DNA of 58,306 nucleotides from an uncultured Desulfovibrio sp. (GCF_910584445.1 NZ_CAJUBO010000017.1:1-58306); one strand, 5' to 3'. Counted from the first letter of the stretch, positions 1-8,368 are shown. Notes: generated by a model from the sequence alone, not told the origin. A program made the numbers and translations.

Positions 1-132
1 AAAAAATCTTATTTTTTAGGATCCTTGCGGCGACAGCCCCGCCCTTCGCTCTGCTTCGGGCGGCCAGTGGAAAAAACTCTTTTCCTTGCTGAAAAAGCCA
101 TAACGTAATTTAATAATGAGGTCTGAGCCTAG
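1..132 (+). repeat. Dispersed structured repeat, copy A (cut by window start)
   Basis: Positions 1-132 are nearly identical to 43991-44120 (copy B), with a few substitutions and small length changes. The copy contains a small hairpin around an oligo-T loop (6-22) and a second hairpin with CCGCCC (39-44) pairing GGGCGG (58-63). The 5' part seen in copies B and C would lie before base 1. The right edge ends about 50 bases before the permease gene, and TTGCTG (88-93), 17 bases, TTTAAT near 111-116 could be a sigma-70 promoter reading into it. A window that begins inside a repeat may simply be an assembly edge. Confidence 0.8.
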
Positions 133-182
133 GCTCCGGCGGCTGCGTGATAACGGCAAAATGCTCGAGAACGGGGGGCGCG

Positions 183-1340
183 ATGGATGCGGAGGGGACC
201 CCGGCGGCCCGGCGCCGTCTCTGGCTGCGGCAGCTTCTGGCGCTCATCGTCAAGGAATTTCAGGAGATCGTGCGCGATCCGTCCTCCTATCTGGTGGCGG
301 GCGTCCTGCCGCTGAGCTTCCTCCTGCTTTTCGGCTACGGCATCACGCTTGACGCGGGCATCCTGCGGCTGGCCGTGCTCGATCAGAGCGGCGGCAGCCA
401 CGCGCTCTCGCTGGCGGCGGACTTCGCCCATTCCCCCTGGTTCGAGACCGTCCATGTGGGCGACATGGAGGCGGCGGCACGCAAGATGCGCGATTCCGAG
501 GTGCAGGGCGTGCTTGTCATCCGGGAGGATTTCGATCAGGAACTGGCCGCGGGCGGCACGGGTCCTCTCCAGATCCTCGTGGACGGGACAGAACCCAACA
601 CCGCGCAATATATCCGCAACTACAGCCAGGGACTCATTGCCGGCTGGCAGGCCGCGGCCGCGCCCGGGGGCCGCGCGCGCAAGGCGCCCGTGGAGCTGCA
701 GCCCCGCTACTGGTACAACCCCACCGCTAAGAGCGAGCGCTTTCTCGTGCCCGGCGCCATCACGGTCATCATGACCCTCATCGGGACGCTGCTCACCTCG
801 CTCGTGTTCGCGCGCGAGTGGGAGCGGGGCACCATGGAGGCCATGATCGCCACCCCCGTGACCCGGATGCAGCTTTTGCTCGGCAAGCTGATCCCCTATT
901 TCTGCATGGGCATGTTCAGCATGGCCCTGTGCGCCCTGGCGGCGGTGACGCTTTTCGAGGTGCCGTTCCGCGGCTCGCTCTGGGTGCTGCTGGTGCTTTC
1001 CACGGTCTTCATGCTCAGCGCGCTCGGGCAGGGCCTGCTCATTTCCGTCTGCCTGCGGGGGCAGCTTGTGGCGGCGGAGGCGGGGCTGTTCTCTGGCTTT
1101 CTGCCCGCGCTCATGCTTTCCGGCTTCGTGTTCGACATCAACAGCATGCCCGTGGCGCTCCAGGCGCTGACGAGACTTTTGCCGGCAAGCTATTTCAATA
1201 CCTGTCTGCGTACCATTTTTCTCACCGGCGATGTCTGGAGCATCTTCGGGCCGAGCCTGCTTTTCATGGGCCTGCTGGCCGCCGCGCTGCTCGGCCTGGT
1301 GTACAGGAACCTCGCCAAACGCCTGGACACGCGCGCATGA
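183..1340 (+). CDS. ABC-2 type transporter permease, YbhS-like
   Basis: Inner-membrane subunit of a drug/efflux-type ABC-2 exporter, 385 aa. It has one N-terminal membrane helix (about residues 28-50), a soluble periplasmic domain, and a C-terminal block of about five hydrophobic helices, the usual ABC-2 layout. A conserved cytoplasmic stretch RGTMEAMIATPVTR precedes the helices. I chose the ATG at 183 behind a G-rich stretch; an in-frame GTG at 147 is possible. The stop overlaps the start of the next permease (ATGA), so both subunits are probably translated together. No ATPase is adjacent; the best partner in the window is the double ATPase at 32372. Family assignment is firm, substrate unknown. 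Confidence 0.85.
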   Translation: MDAEGTPAARRRLWLRQLLALIVKEFQEIVRDPSSYLVAGVLPLSFLLLFGYGITLDAGILRLAVLDQSGGSHALSLAADFAHSPWFETVHVGDMEAAARKMRDSEVQGVLVIREDFDQELAAGGTGPLQILVDGTEPNTAQYIRNYSQGLIAGWQAAAAPGGRARKAPVELQPRYWYNPTAKSERFLVPGAITVIMTLIGTLLTSLVFAREWERGTMEAMIATPVTRMQLLLGKLIPYFCMGMFSMALCALAAVTLFEVPFRGSLWVLLVLSTVFMLSALGQGLLISVCLRGQLVAAEAGLFSGFLPALMLSGFVFDINSMPVALQALTRLLPASYFNTCLRTIFLTGDVWSIFGPSLLFMGLLAAALLGLVYRNLAKRLDTRA

Positions 1341-2494
1341 GCGTTCTGCCGCCCCCCCTTGACCTCCGGCGCATGCTCACCATCGTGCGCAAGGAGCTGC
1401 TGGTGCTGCTGAGCAACCGCACCTCGCGCTTCCTCATCATCGTGCCGCCGCTGCTCCAGATCGTGGTGTTCGGCTGGGCCGCCACCATGGAAGTACGCAA
1501 TGTGGACGTGGCCGTGCTTTCCCGCGACAGCGGCCTCTGGAGCCGCGAGATACTGCATCGGCTGGAAGGGGCGCCCACCTTCCGCAGCGTTGTCCACCTG
1601 GAAGGGGCCGAGGCGGTCCGGCCCGTGCTGGACGCGCGGAAGGCGCTGTTCGTCCTGGTGTTTGACGAGGAATTTTCCCGCAATGTGGAACGCGCGCAGC
1701 CCGCCGAAGTGCAGGTCATCCTGGACGGGCGCCGTTCCAACGCGGCCCAGATCGCGGCCTCCTACCTCAGCCAGATCGTGGAGGATGTGGCCCGGACGAC
1801 CCCGGCGGGGCTGGCCGCCCGGACAGCCCGCGAGGGCGCCGCGAACGGCGTTTTCCGCCTTGATGTCCGCACACGTTGCTGGTTCAACCCGAACCTGGAG
1901 TTCCAGTGGTTCTTTCTGCCCAATCTCATCGGCATGCTGAGCCTCATGCTCGGCCTGGTCGTCACCGGGCTTTCCGTGGCGCGCGAACGGGAAGTGGGCA
2001 CCTTTGACCAGTTGCTCGTCTCGCCGGCAACGCCCACGGAGATCGCCCTTGCCAAGCTGGTGCCCGGCTGTCTTGTGGGGCTGGCGCACGGCACCATCTT
2101 TCTGCTGATTACGGTCTTCGGGTTTGGCGTTCCCTTCAACGGTTCGGTGGCGCTGCTCTATGCGGCCATGCTCGTCTTTTCCCTGGCCGCGGGCGGTGTG
2201 GGGCTGATGGTCTCCTCTCTTTCCTCCACCCAGCAGCAGGCCTTTCTGGGGGCCTTCACCGTGGGCGTGCCTTGCATTCTCATTTCCGGCGCGGTCACGC
2301 CGGTCATGAACATGCCGGTCTTTCTCCAGCACGCGAGCCAGCTCAATCCCCTGCGCCACTTCACCACCCTCTGCCAGGGGGTTTTCCTCAAGGATATCAC
2401 CCTGGCCTCGGCCCTGCTCAATCTGGGCAAGATCGGCCTGATCAGCGTGGCCGCCGTAAGCGTGGCCGTGTGGATGTTCCGGCGCAGGACCTGA
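1337..2494 (+). CDS. ABC-2 type transporter permease, YbhR-like
   Basis: Second ABC-2 permease, 385 aa, with the same topology as its upstream neighbour: a membrane segment near residues 29-50, a large periplasmic domain, then a multi-helix C-terminal domain. The diagnostic cytoplasmic segment REREVGTFDQLLVSPATP is typical of YbhR/YhhJ-type exporters. Its ATG overlaps the preceding stop by four bases, indicating a two-gene operon of heterodimer partners. In E. coli the equivalents work with YbhG (membrane fusion) and YbhF (two fused ATPases); like-named candidates here are 29 kb downstream. The 3' end overlaps the end of the convergent larC-like gene by 53 bases. Confidence 0.85.
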   Translation: MSVLPPPLDLRRMLTIVRKELLVLLSNRTSRFLIIVPPLLQIVVFGWAATMEVRNVDVAVLSRDSGLWSREILHRLEGAPTFRSVVHLEGAEAVRPVLDARKALFVLVFDEEFSRNVERAQPAEVQVILDGRRSNAAQIAASYLSQIVEDVARTTPAGLAARTAREGAANGVFRLDVRTRCWFNPNLEFQWFFLPNLIGMLSLMLGLVVTGLSVAREREVGTFDQLLVSPATPTEIALAKLVPGCLVGLAHGTIFLLITVFGFGVPFNGSVALLYAAMLVFSLAAGGVGLMVSSLSSTQQQAFLGAFTVGVPCILISGAVTPVMNMPVFLQHASQLNPLRHFTTLCQGVFLKDITLASALLNLGKIGLISVAAVSVAVWMFRRRT

Positions 2495-3728
2495 CGGGCC
2501 GCTGCGGCCGTCGTCGCGCGCCGCCGGGAGATCCGCTCCCTTCCCTGCCGAAACGCAGGGCGGGCGCGCCCACGCCGCGCCGTGCCGCGAGGTCGCGCAG
2601 CGCATCGGCTTCGGGGCGGACGTAGTCGCGCCCTTCGAGGCGATATGCCTTGGCGGCAACCGGTTCGCCATCAAGAAGCACAGCCGTCGCCCCGCGCGGC
2701 AGGACAGCGCGCTCCAGCGTCTGGCGGCGCAGGCCAAGCGTATGCGTGTGGCGGAAAACGGCCGTGGCCGCTTCGGCCTCGTCGCTGGTGCGGCAGAGAA
2801 CGCGCAGCAGGCCGGCGGGCCGGTTCTTTTTGCCGATACCGGGCAGCCAGAGCGCGTCAAGGATGCACGCCATGCCGGAGAGGGCGGTCAGGGCCAGCCC
2901 CAGTTCCTCGCCGCTCAGATGGTCAAGATGGGTCTCCAGTTGCACCACCTGCTCGCGTCCGCCGCGCGTTGGGGAGGCCAGCGCCGCCGGCCGGGCAAGG
3001 CAGAGGCGCAGGGGGGCCGCGCCATCTTCGCCGCTGCCGCAGCCGTAGGCCGCAAGGATGCCCTCCGGGCCGTTGCTCACGGCATCCGCCAGGATGCGGA
3101 CAAGGGCCGCGCCCAGGGGCGTTGTGACGGCGCGCGGGGCGTCCTTCGTCGTTTCCGGTCCGGGGCGCACGGCGCAGCCGCGCAACAGCAGGGCCGTCCG
3201 CGCGGCCTCGCCAGCGCTGGCTCCGGCGTCATCTCCGGGATGCCAGCAGAGCGGCGACAGGGTGACGCGGCTGATCTTCAGCCGGGCGAGTTCGCGGCAG
3301 ATGGCGGCAATACAGGCCACAAGGCGCGTGGCCCGTGCCTGTGGGACGCGAAGCTCGCGCCGTTCCCTGCCGGAGCATGCGGACTCGGCCCCGGCAAGGG
3401 CGTCCAGAACGGCCGCCCCCTGTTCCTCCCGGCAGCCCGGCGGCATTTCCCCCTCCGCGCAGCGGGAAAGGACGGCCCGCAGGGCGCGGACAAGGCCGGC
3501 GGCGGAAAGGGAGGGGCCGCGTTCCGCGCCGGGGCGCAGGCGGAGGGCAAGGCTGCCGCCATCTTCAGCCGGGCGCAGCTCCAGCGCGCAGGGAAGGCCC
3601 GCCGCGGCAAGGGCCGCCTCCAGGGAGGAACAGTCGGGGAGGCGGCGGGGACCGGTGCGCAGATGCAGCAGGGCCGCAAGGAGCCTGTCGCCGGAGACGC
3701 CGCCGGAGCCGTCGATATGGAGTTCCAT
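2442..3728 (-). CDS. larC: LarC-like nickel-pincer cofactor protein (DUF111)
   Basis: Likely member of the LarC/DUF111 family, which inserts nickel during synthesis of the nickel-pincer nucleotide of lactate racemase and related enzymes. The 428-aa protein starts MELHIDGSGGVSGDRLL, a family hallmark, and carries ETHLDHLSGEELG and a GKKNRPAGLLRVLC segment, matching the conserved Asp-Leu-Ser-Gly-Glu and Lys-Lys-x-Arg-Pro regions. The start at 3728 follows a strong GGAGG. The last 25 or so residues are Arg/Pro-rich and overlap the convergent permease, so the true C-terminus may be eroded. No larB or larE is next to it, so its client enzyme is not visible here. Confidence 0.75.
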   Translation of the reverse strand: MELHIDGSGGVSGDRLLAALLHLRTGPRRLPDCSSLEAALAAAGLPCALELRPAEDGGSLALRLRPGAERGPSLSAAGLVRALRAVLSRCAEGEMPPGCREEQGAAVLDALAGAESACSGRERRELRVPQARATRLVACIAAICRELARLKISRVTLSPLCWHPGDDAGASAGEAARTALLLRGCAVRPGPETTKDAPRAVTTPLGAALVRILADAVSNGPEGILAAYGCGSGEDGAAPLRLCLARPAALASPTRGGREQVVQLETHLDHLSGEELGLALTALSGMACILDALWLPGIGKKNRPAGLLRVLCRTSDEAEAATAVFRHTHTLGLRRQTLERAVLPRGATAVLLDGEPVAAKAYRLEGRDYVRPEADALRDLAARRGVGAPALRFGREGSGSPGGARRRPQRPVRSCAGTSTRPRLRRPR

Positions 3729-3988
3729 TCCGTTTCCTCCTTTCCTGGTGTCTCCCCGCGAGGAACCCGCGCAGACGCACGCAGGGAATTTTTGCGGACG
3801 CGTTCGCGCAAAAAACGGTGGCGCAGTGGCGGCGTTTTTCGCGCGCATTTCCTGGAGCGGGAAACGGCTCCGCGTGGACCGTTTCCGTCGCCGGAGCGGC
3901 GGGCTTGTGCGCCGGGCGACCCTGGCGTATGCTCTTGCGGAGAAGGCCGGGCCATCGTCCGGCCAAGACCATGGCGCAGGGAGGCCAT

Positions 3989-4657
3989 ATGCTGATACGG
4001 AACTGGATGACCACCGAGGTGGTCAGCGTGACGCCCGACACCAGCCTGCTCAAGATCGGCAAACTCATGCGGGACAAGGGCGTGCGTCGCCTCCCGGTGC
4101 TTGATGAGAACGGCGGGGTGGTCGGCATCGTTTCCGACCGCGACGTGCGCGATGCGTCCCCGTCCAAGGCCACTACCCTGGATATGTACGAAATGCACTA
4201 TCTCCTGGCCGAAATCAAGGCCAGGGACATCATGACGCCGCGCCCCGTGACCATCAAGCCCACGGACACCGTGGAAAAGGCCGCCATGCTCATGCTGGAC
4301 AAGAAGTTCGGCGGCCTGCCCGTGGTGGGGGACGACGGCGCGCTTGTGGGCATCATTTCCGACCAGGACGTGTTCAAGGCGCTGGTGAACATCACCGGCG
4401 TGCGCGACGGCGGCATCCAGCTCGGCATGGAGATCGCCAATGAGAGCGGGGCCATGCGGCCCATTTTTGACCTGCTCCGCAAGCACGGGGCGCGCATCCT
4501 GTCGGTGCTCTCCACCAACAATCAGGAAGGGCGGCGCAATATCTTCCTGCGGCTGCGCGACCTGCCGGACGAGGCCGCCCAGGAGGCGCTGCTCCGGGAA
4601 GTGCAGGAGTACGCGCGCCTGCTGTACTGGGCGCGCGAGGAAGTCCACCTGGCGTAA
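3989..4657 (+). CDS. CBS-pair plus ACT-like domain protein (AcuB type)
   Basis: 222-aa soluble protein. Residues 1-60 and about 75-135 form two CBS motifs (RNWMTTEVVSVTPDTSL and ARDIMTPRPVTIKP), which normally bind adenine nucleotides as an energy sensor. The C-terminal 75 residues resemble the ACT-like extension of AcuB proteins. ATG 3989 lies five bases after GGGAGG; an in-frame ATG 18 bases earlier is less well placed. It stands alone, followed by a strong hairpin terminator. The family is clear, but its regulated target cannot be told from the sequence. Confidence 0.85.
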   Translation: MLIRNWMTTEVVSVTPDTSLLKIGKLMRDKGVRRLPVLDENGGVVGIVSDRDVRDASPSKATTLDMYEMHYLLAEIKARDIMTPRPVTIKPTDTVEKAAMLMLDKKFGGLPVVGDDGALVGIISDQDVFKALVNITGVRDGGIQLGMEIANESGAMRPIFDLLRKHGARILSVLSTNNQEGRRNIFLRLRDLPDEAAQEALLREVQEYARLLYWAREEVHLA

Positions 4658-4681
4658 CGACGCGTTTTTTTGCGGCATTGA

Positions 4682-4716
4682 GGGCGCGCGCCGCATTCGG
4701 GCGGCGCGCCCCTTTT
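4682..4716 (+). terminator. Intrinsic terminator after the CBS protein
   Basis: A GC-rich inverted repeat (GGGCGCGCGCCGC at 4682-4694 against GCGGCGCGCCCC at 4701-4712) is followed by TTTT. It lies between the CBS gene and the convergent small gene ending at 4739, so it may serve both strands. Confidence 0.6.
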
Positions 4717-4738
4717 GGCATGGCGGCGCGGTTTCCCG

Positions 4739-4966
4739 CTAGCGGGCCTCGCGTCCGCACAGGCCGCGCGTCGAGCGCAGGCGCAGCTCCTCCACGATGG
4801 TCCGTTCATATTCGGGCGCAAGGGAAATGGCGGCGCGCATCTCCTTGTTGAGCAGCTGCTCCACCTGTTGCGTTTCTTCCCAGATCTCCAGCAGTTCCTC
4901 GTCAGCCAGGCTTTTCACCCGCTGGGAAAACGGCATGTCGTCGGGAAAGGGGGTGGCCTGGGCCAT
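4739..4966 (-). CDS. Small conserved-looking hypothetical protein, 75 aa
   Basis: Acidic, charged, helix-rich 75-aa protein without signal peptide or membrane segment. I start it at MAQATPFPDD (4966), four bases behind a perfect AGGAGG; longer upstream reading is possible but lacks such a site. It follows the radical SAM gene on the same strand with a gap of 37 bases, so the two are probably co-transcribed. I do not recognise the family. The good RBS and operon position support it being real. Confidence 0.65.
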   Translation of the reverse strand: MAQATPFPDDMPFSQRVKSLADEELLEIWEETQQVEQLLNKEMRAAISLAPEYERTIVEELRLRSTRGLCGREAR

Positions 4967-5003
4967 GGTGCCTCCTGAAGTGCCTCGCGTGCGTCCGCGC
5001 GTG

Positions 5004-7661
5004 TCAGCCGTTGCCGGCATCGTTGCCTGACGGCGGGAAAACACGACCGTCCTCAAAGATCTGCCCCGTCTTGCGGAGCCGGAGCCGGGGACGCAGGCGG
5101 TCCTCCTCTCCCTTTGGGCAAAGCACGGCGAGCGTGAACAGCAGCGGGGAAAGATAGCCCATATGCCAATCGAGCGTGAATGTCACGCCGCCGCCATGCG
5201 GGGCCGCCGCCCACCGCAGGAGCAGCGGCCGCAGGTCCATGGCGCGGGGACCGTTCTTGCCCTCGCGGGTGAAGGGAGCTTCCGCCAGGGCCGCAAAGGC
5301 CGCGAAGCGCCGCGCAGGGAGGTCGTCCGCATCGGGTCCTGCCAGATGGCAGGCGAAGGTCTCGGCCACGGCCTGCTCGGTGCGGCGCCCGGGCGGCGTG
5401 AATTCCGCCAGACGGAGCCGCATGCCCGGCGGCAGGTGCGGGGCCAGGAGCGTCGCCGCCCCGGCGGGCGGCAGGATGCGCCGCAGGGTGAGGGCGAACC
5501 ATTCCGCATCGCTCTCCACGCCCACGGGCAGCGCGCGGCCGAAGGAGAGCAGCGGCAGCGGGTGGAAGCCCCGGGAAAAGGCAAGGGGCAGGCCGGCGCG
5601 GCGCAGGGCGCGCTCCAGCGTGGCCTGAAGCTCAAGCTGGCTCAGGCAGGCGCTGCCGCCGGTCTTGGTGTGCCAGAAGCGGTACTGCGCCGCCTTGTGG
5701 ACAAGCTCCGCGGCGATGCGCGGCGGTTCCTGGCGCTGGCTTTTGCAGACGAGGCGGCCTTCGGCGTCGCGCCGGGGCTGGTGGGCCTGCTGGTCGCGCT
5801 GCGGAAAAACAAGGCGGTTGCGGCGCGTCGTGGCCGCATCGGCCGTATCGGCTGTGCCGGCAAGGCGTGACGGCCCGGCGGCGGTGTCGCACGCGCCGCA
5901 GTGGCGGCAGGCTCCGTAGCGGCAGTCGGGCGTGATCCTGCCCGCCAGGGCGCGCTCGCGCTCCGTGAGCAGAAAGGCTTCGGAAACGCCCGCTTCCAGA
6001 TGGCCCCAGGGCAGCGGAGCGCCCGGCTCACGGGCGCCGATGCAGGCTTCGGCGCTGATGCCGCATTCTTCCAGCGCCTCCAGCCAGGGGGCGAGGTCAA
6101 AGCTCTCCATCCAGCTGTCGAACAGGGCGCCCCTGCGCCATGCCAGTTCCACCACATCGGCCATGCGCCGGTCCGCGCGGGAGAGGATGCCCTCCAGATG
6201 GCTCATGGCCGGCTCATGCCAGCGCAGCTTGAGGCATTTCTGGCCCTTGAAGCGCTCGCGCACCAGACGCACGCGGCGGTCGATCTCGTCCTGCCCGATC
6301 TGGGCCTCCCACTGGAAGGGGGTGAACGGCTTGGGCACGAAGGGCGAGAGCGAGGCCGTCACCTGAAGGCGCGGGCCGCCCGGCCCGGCCGCGTCGCGCA
6401 CCGCGCGGCAGAGATCGGCAATGGCCGCCAGGTCTTCGTCCGTCTCGGTGGGGAGGCCGATCATGAAATAGAGCTTGACCTGCCGCCAGCCGTGTTCCAG
6501 CAGTTTTTGCGCGTGGAGGAGGATGTCCTCCTCGCTGACGCCCTTGTTGATGACGTCGCGCAGGCGCTGGCTCCCGGCTTCGGGCGCGAGGGTGCAGCCC
6601 GTGCGGCGCAGGTCGGCCATCCTGCCCATGATCTCGTCGTCGATGGAGCCAACGCGCAGGGAAGGCAGCGAAAGCGCCACCTGTTCGCGGGCGCAGCGGT
6701 CGAGCGTGGCAGCGCACAGGGTCTTGAGCGCGGAATAATCGCCGGTGCTCAGGGAAAGGAAGGAGATCTCCTCAAACCCGGTCTCACGGAGGCAGCCTTC
6801 AAGAAGAGCGCTGACGCTTTCGGGCGAACGCTCGCGCACCGGGCGGTAGACCATGCCCGCATGGCAGAAGCGGCAGCCGCGCGTGCAGCCGCGCGCGATC
6901 TCCAGCGAGAGGCGGTTGTGGACAGCGCCCACGGGGATGACCTGCCGCGCCGGATAGAGGGCGCGCTCAAGATCGGTCACGATGCGGCGGGCCGGGCGCG
7001 CGTGGTCGGCAAAGCGCGGCACGAGGGCGCCATCCGCGCCTTCCGCGAAAAAGGAGGGCACATAGACCCCGGGGATATGCCGCGCCTCGCGCAGCAGGCC
7101 GCTTCGCGTCCAGCCTTCCGCGCGGGCCTGCTCAAGCAGACGCAGAAGGTCCGGCAGGGTCTCCTCGCCATCGCCAAGCACCATGAGGTCCATGAACGGC
7201 GCCAGAGGTTCGGCGCCCAGCACGGCGCCGCCCCCGGCAATGACCAGCGGGCAGGCGGCGAGGTCTTCGCCGCGCGCGGCGTGGCGCAGGGGAATGCCCG
7301 CCAGGTCGAGCATGTAAAGAACGTTGGTGTAGCACAGCTCGTGGGTGATGGAAAAGGCCACGCAGTCCATGCAGCCGAGCGGCGTGTCCGACTCCAGGGT
7401 GCAGAGCGGGGCGCCATGCTTGCGCAAAATATCCGCCGCGGCCCTGTCCGGCGCCATGACGCGTTCCGCCCACCATGCATCGTGGGCGTTGACGATGCCG
7501 TAGAGGATCTTCTGCCCGAGGTAGGACATGCCCACCTCGTACAGGTCGGGGAAGGCCAGGGCCACACGCAGGCACACCGCATCCGGATCTTTGCGTACGG
7601 TCCCGTCCTCGATGCCGGCGTAGCGGCTCGGCCGTGGCAGGAGCGGCAGGAGGTCGCGCAT
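5004..7661 (-). CDS. TIGR03960-type radical SAM protein fused to DUF2344
   Basis: 885-aa two-part protein. The N-terminal 600 or so residues are a radical SAM enzyme with a B12-binding-like front and the [4Fe-4S] motif CTRGCRFC near residue 257. A small cysteine cluster (CRYGACRHCGAC) follows at about residue 580. The C-terminal 250 residues match the DUF2344/TIGR03936 domain (SRGFHPLPLLSFGRALPVG). This fusion is widespread in Desulfovibrio and other anaerobes, often near RNase G or ribosomal genes; its reaction is not established. The start at 7661 (MRDLLPLL) is chosen over a TTG seven codons upstream. It leads a two-gene operon with the small protein at 4739. Confidence 0.85.
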   Translation of the reverse strand: MRDLLPLLPRPSRYAGIEDGTVRKDPDAVCLRVALAFPDLYEVGMSYLGQKILYGIVNAHDAWWAERVMAPDRAAADILRKHGAPLCTLESDTPLGCMDCVAFSITHELCYTNVLYMLDLAGIPLRHAARGEDLAACPLVIAGGGAVLGAEPLAPFMDLMVLGDGEETLPDLLRLLEQARAEGWTRSGLLREARHIPGVYVPSFFAEGADGALVPRFADHARPARRIVTDLERALYPARQVIPVGAVHNRLSLEIARGCTRGCRFCHAGMVYRPVRERSPESVSALLEGCLRETGFEEISFLSLSTGDYSALKTLCAATLDRCAREQVALSLPSLRVGSIDDEIMGRMADLRRTGCTLAPEAGSQRLRDVINKGVSEEDILLHAQKLLEHGWRQVKLYFMIGLPTETDEDLAAIADLCRAVRDAAGPGGPRLQVTASLSPFVPKPFTPFQWEAQIGQDEIDRRVRLVRERFKGQKCLKLRWHEPAMSHLEGILSRADRRMADVVELAWRRGALFDSWMESFDLAPWLEALEECGISAEACIGAREPGAPLPWGHLEAGVSEAFLLTERERALAGRITPDCRYGACRHCGACDTAAGPSRLAGTADTADAATTRRNRLVFPQRDQQAHQPRRDAEGRLVCKSQRQEPPRIAAELVHKAAQYRFWHTKTGGSACLSQLELQATLERALRRAGLPLAFSRGFHPLPLLSFGRALPVGVESDAEWFALTLRRILPPAGAATLLAPHLPPGMRLRLAEFTPPGRRTEQAVAETFACHLAGPDADDLPARRFAAFAALAEAPFTREGKNGPRAMDLRPLLLRWAAAPHGGGVTFTLDWHMGYLSPLLFTLAVLCPKGEEDRLRPRLRLRKTGQIFEDGRVFPPSGNDAGNG

Positions 7662-7779
7662 AGGTTTCTTGCCCTTCAACAAGGATCGGGAAAAGGTCTT
7701 GTTCTGCGTTTGCGTTGCTGACGCGCCTGTGTTGGGTGAGTACCGCCGGAAGTATCCGTCAAAACAGATATTTCGACGC

Positions 7780-7930
7780 TGGCTGCGTCAGAGAAAAATT
7801 TTCTTGGTCGAGTACCTGAGTACACTCCCCGCGAAAATTTTTCTCTTCCTTGCCAGCCCCGAAGGATCTTATTTTTTAGGATTCTTCCGGCACCAGCATC
7901 CGTCTGTCGCTCCGCTCCAGACGGACTTGA
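7780..7930 (+). repeat. Dispersed structured repeat, copy C (diverged)
   Basis: Diverged copy of the repeat seen at 1-132 and 43921-44120. It has a 13-bp perfect stem (7791-7803 with 7833-7845) enclosing the conserved loop GTACCTGAGTACACTCC, then CTTCCTTGCCAGC, the ATCTTATTTTTTAGGAT mini-hairpin (7866-7882), and a 7-bp stem CCGTCTG/CAGACGG (7900-7906, 7918-7924). The stems differ from the other copies by paired changes while the loops are kept. It lies in the 362-base gap between the radical SAM gene and the Sm-like gene. Confidence 0.75.
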
Positions 7931-7969
7931 GGAATATCTGTCAACTGCATTGCAGAGCATAGCTAAGAA

Positions 7970-7993
7970 AAAGGCGGCGCGGACGCCGCCTTT
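7970..7993 (-). terminator. Intrinsic terminator of the Sm-like gene
   Basis: Perfect 10-bp stem AAAGGCGGCG/CGCCGCCTTT with a four-base loop, followed on the minus strand by a TTTTTCTT run. It lies 31 bases beyond the stop codon at 8024. Confidence 0.75.
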
Positions 7994-8023
7994 GCGTGTC
8001 AGGGATGCCGCGCGGGCGCGGCG

Positions 8024-8368
8024 TCAGGAAATAAGCCCGCTGGAACCCGCGCCGGGCAGCGGCCCGGAACCGAACTGCAACTTGCCGAGGCCGCCGGCCA
8101 CGGTGAGGTTGGTGCAGGCTTCGATATATTTGTCCTGAAGTTCCTTGGGCGTGTCGCCATAGCGGTAGAGGAAAAACTTGCCCTCGATGGTGCCGCTGAA
8201 GTCAGGCTCGAAGGGATAGCCATAGGGCAGCATCATCATCTGGACGCCCTGCTGCGACGGGATGGTCTGGATGGCGGCCGCATCGGTCAGGCAGTCTTTC
8301 GCTTCGTCATATTTGCCGATGACCAGTTCGCCGGTCACCAATTTCATCAGGCGGATGTCATAAGCCAT
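8024..8368 (-). CDS. Small Sm-like (LSm-type) hypothetical protein
   Basis: 114-aa protein starting MAYDIRLMKLVTGELVIGKY. The opening resembles an Sm1 strand pattern (hydrophobic-x-TGE-x-VIG-x-Y-D, then LTDAAAIQ), and a second strand pair FFLYRYGD follows near residue 70. This suggests an Sm/Hfq-like small beta-barrel, but it is inferred from pattern only. The C-terminus is Gly/Ser/Pro-rich and probably disordered. ATG 8368 has an AAGGAG site. It is a single gene with its own terminator, divergent from rnc. RNA binding is a plausible role, not shown. Confidence 0.7.
   Translation of the reverse strand: MAYDIRLMKLVTGELVIGKYDEAKDCLTDAAAIQTIPSQQGVQMMMLPYGYPFEPDFSGTIEGKFFLYRYGDTPKELQDKYIEACTNLTVAGGLGKLQFGSGPLPGAGSSGLIS

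Noticed and set aside
1190..2860. 556-codon minus-strand frame opposite the permeases
   Set aside because: Low-complexity His/Arg-rich translation antisense to a clear ABC-2 permease.
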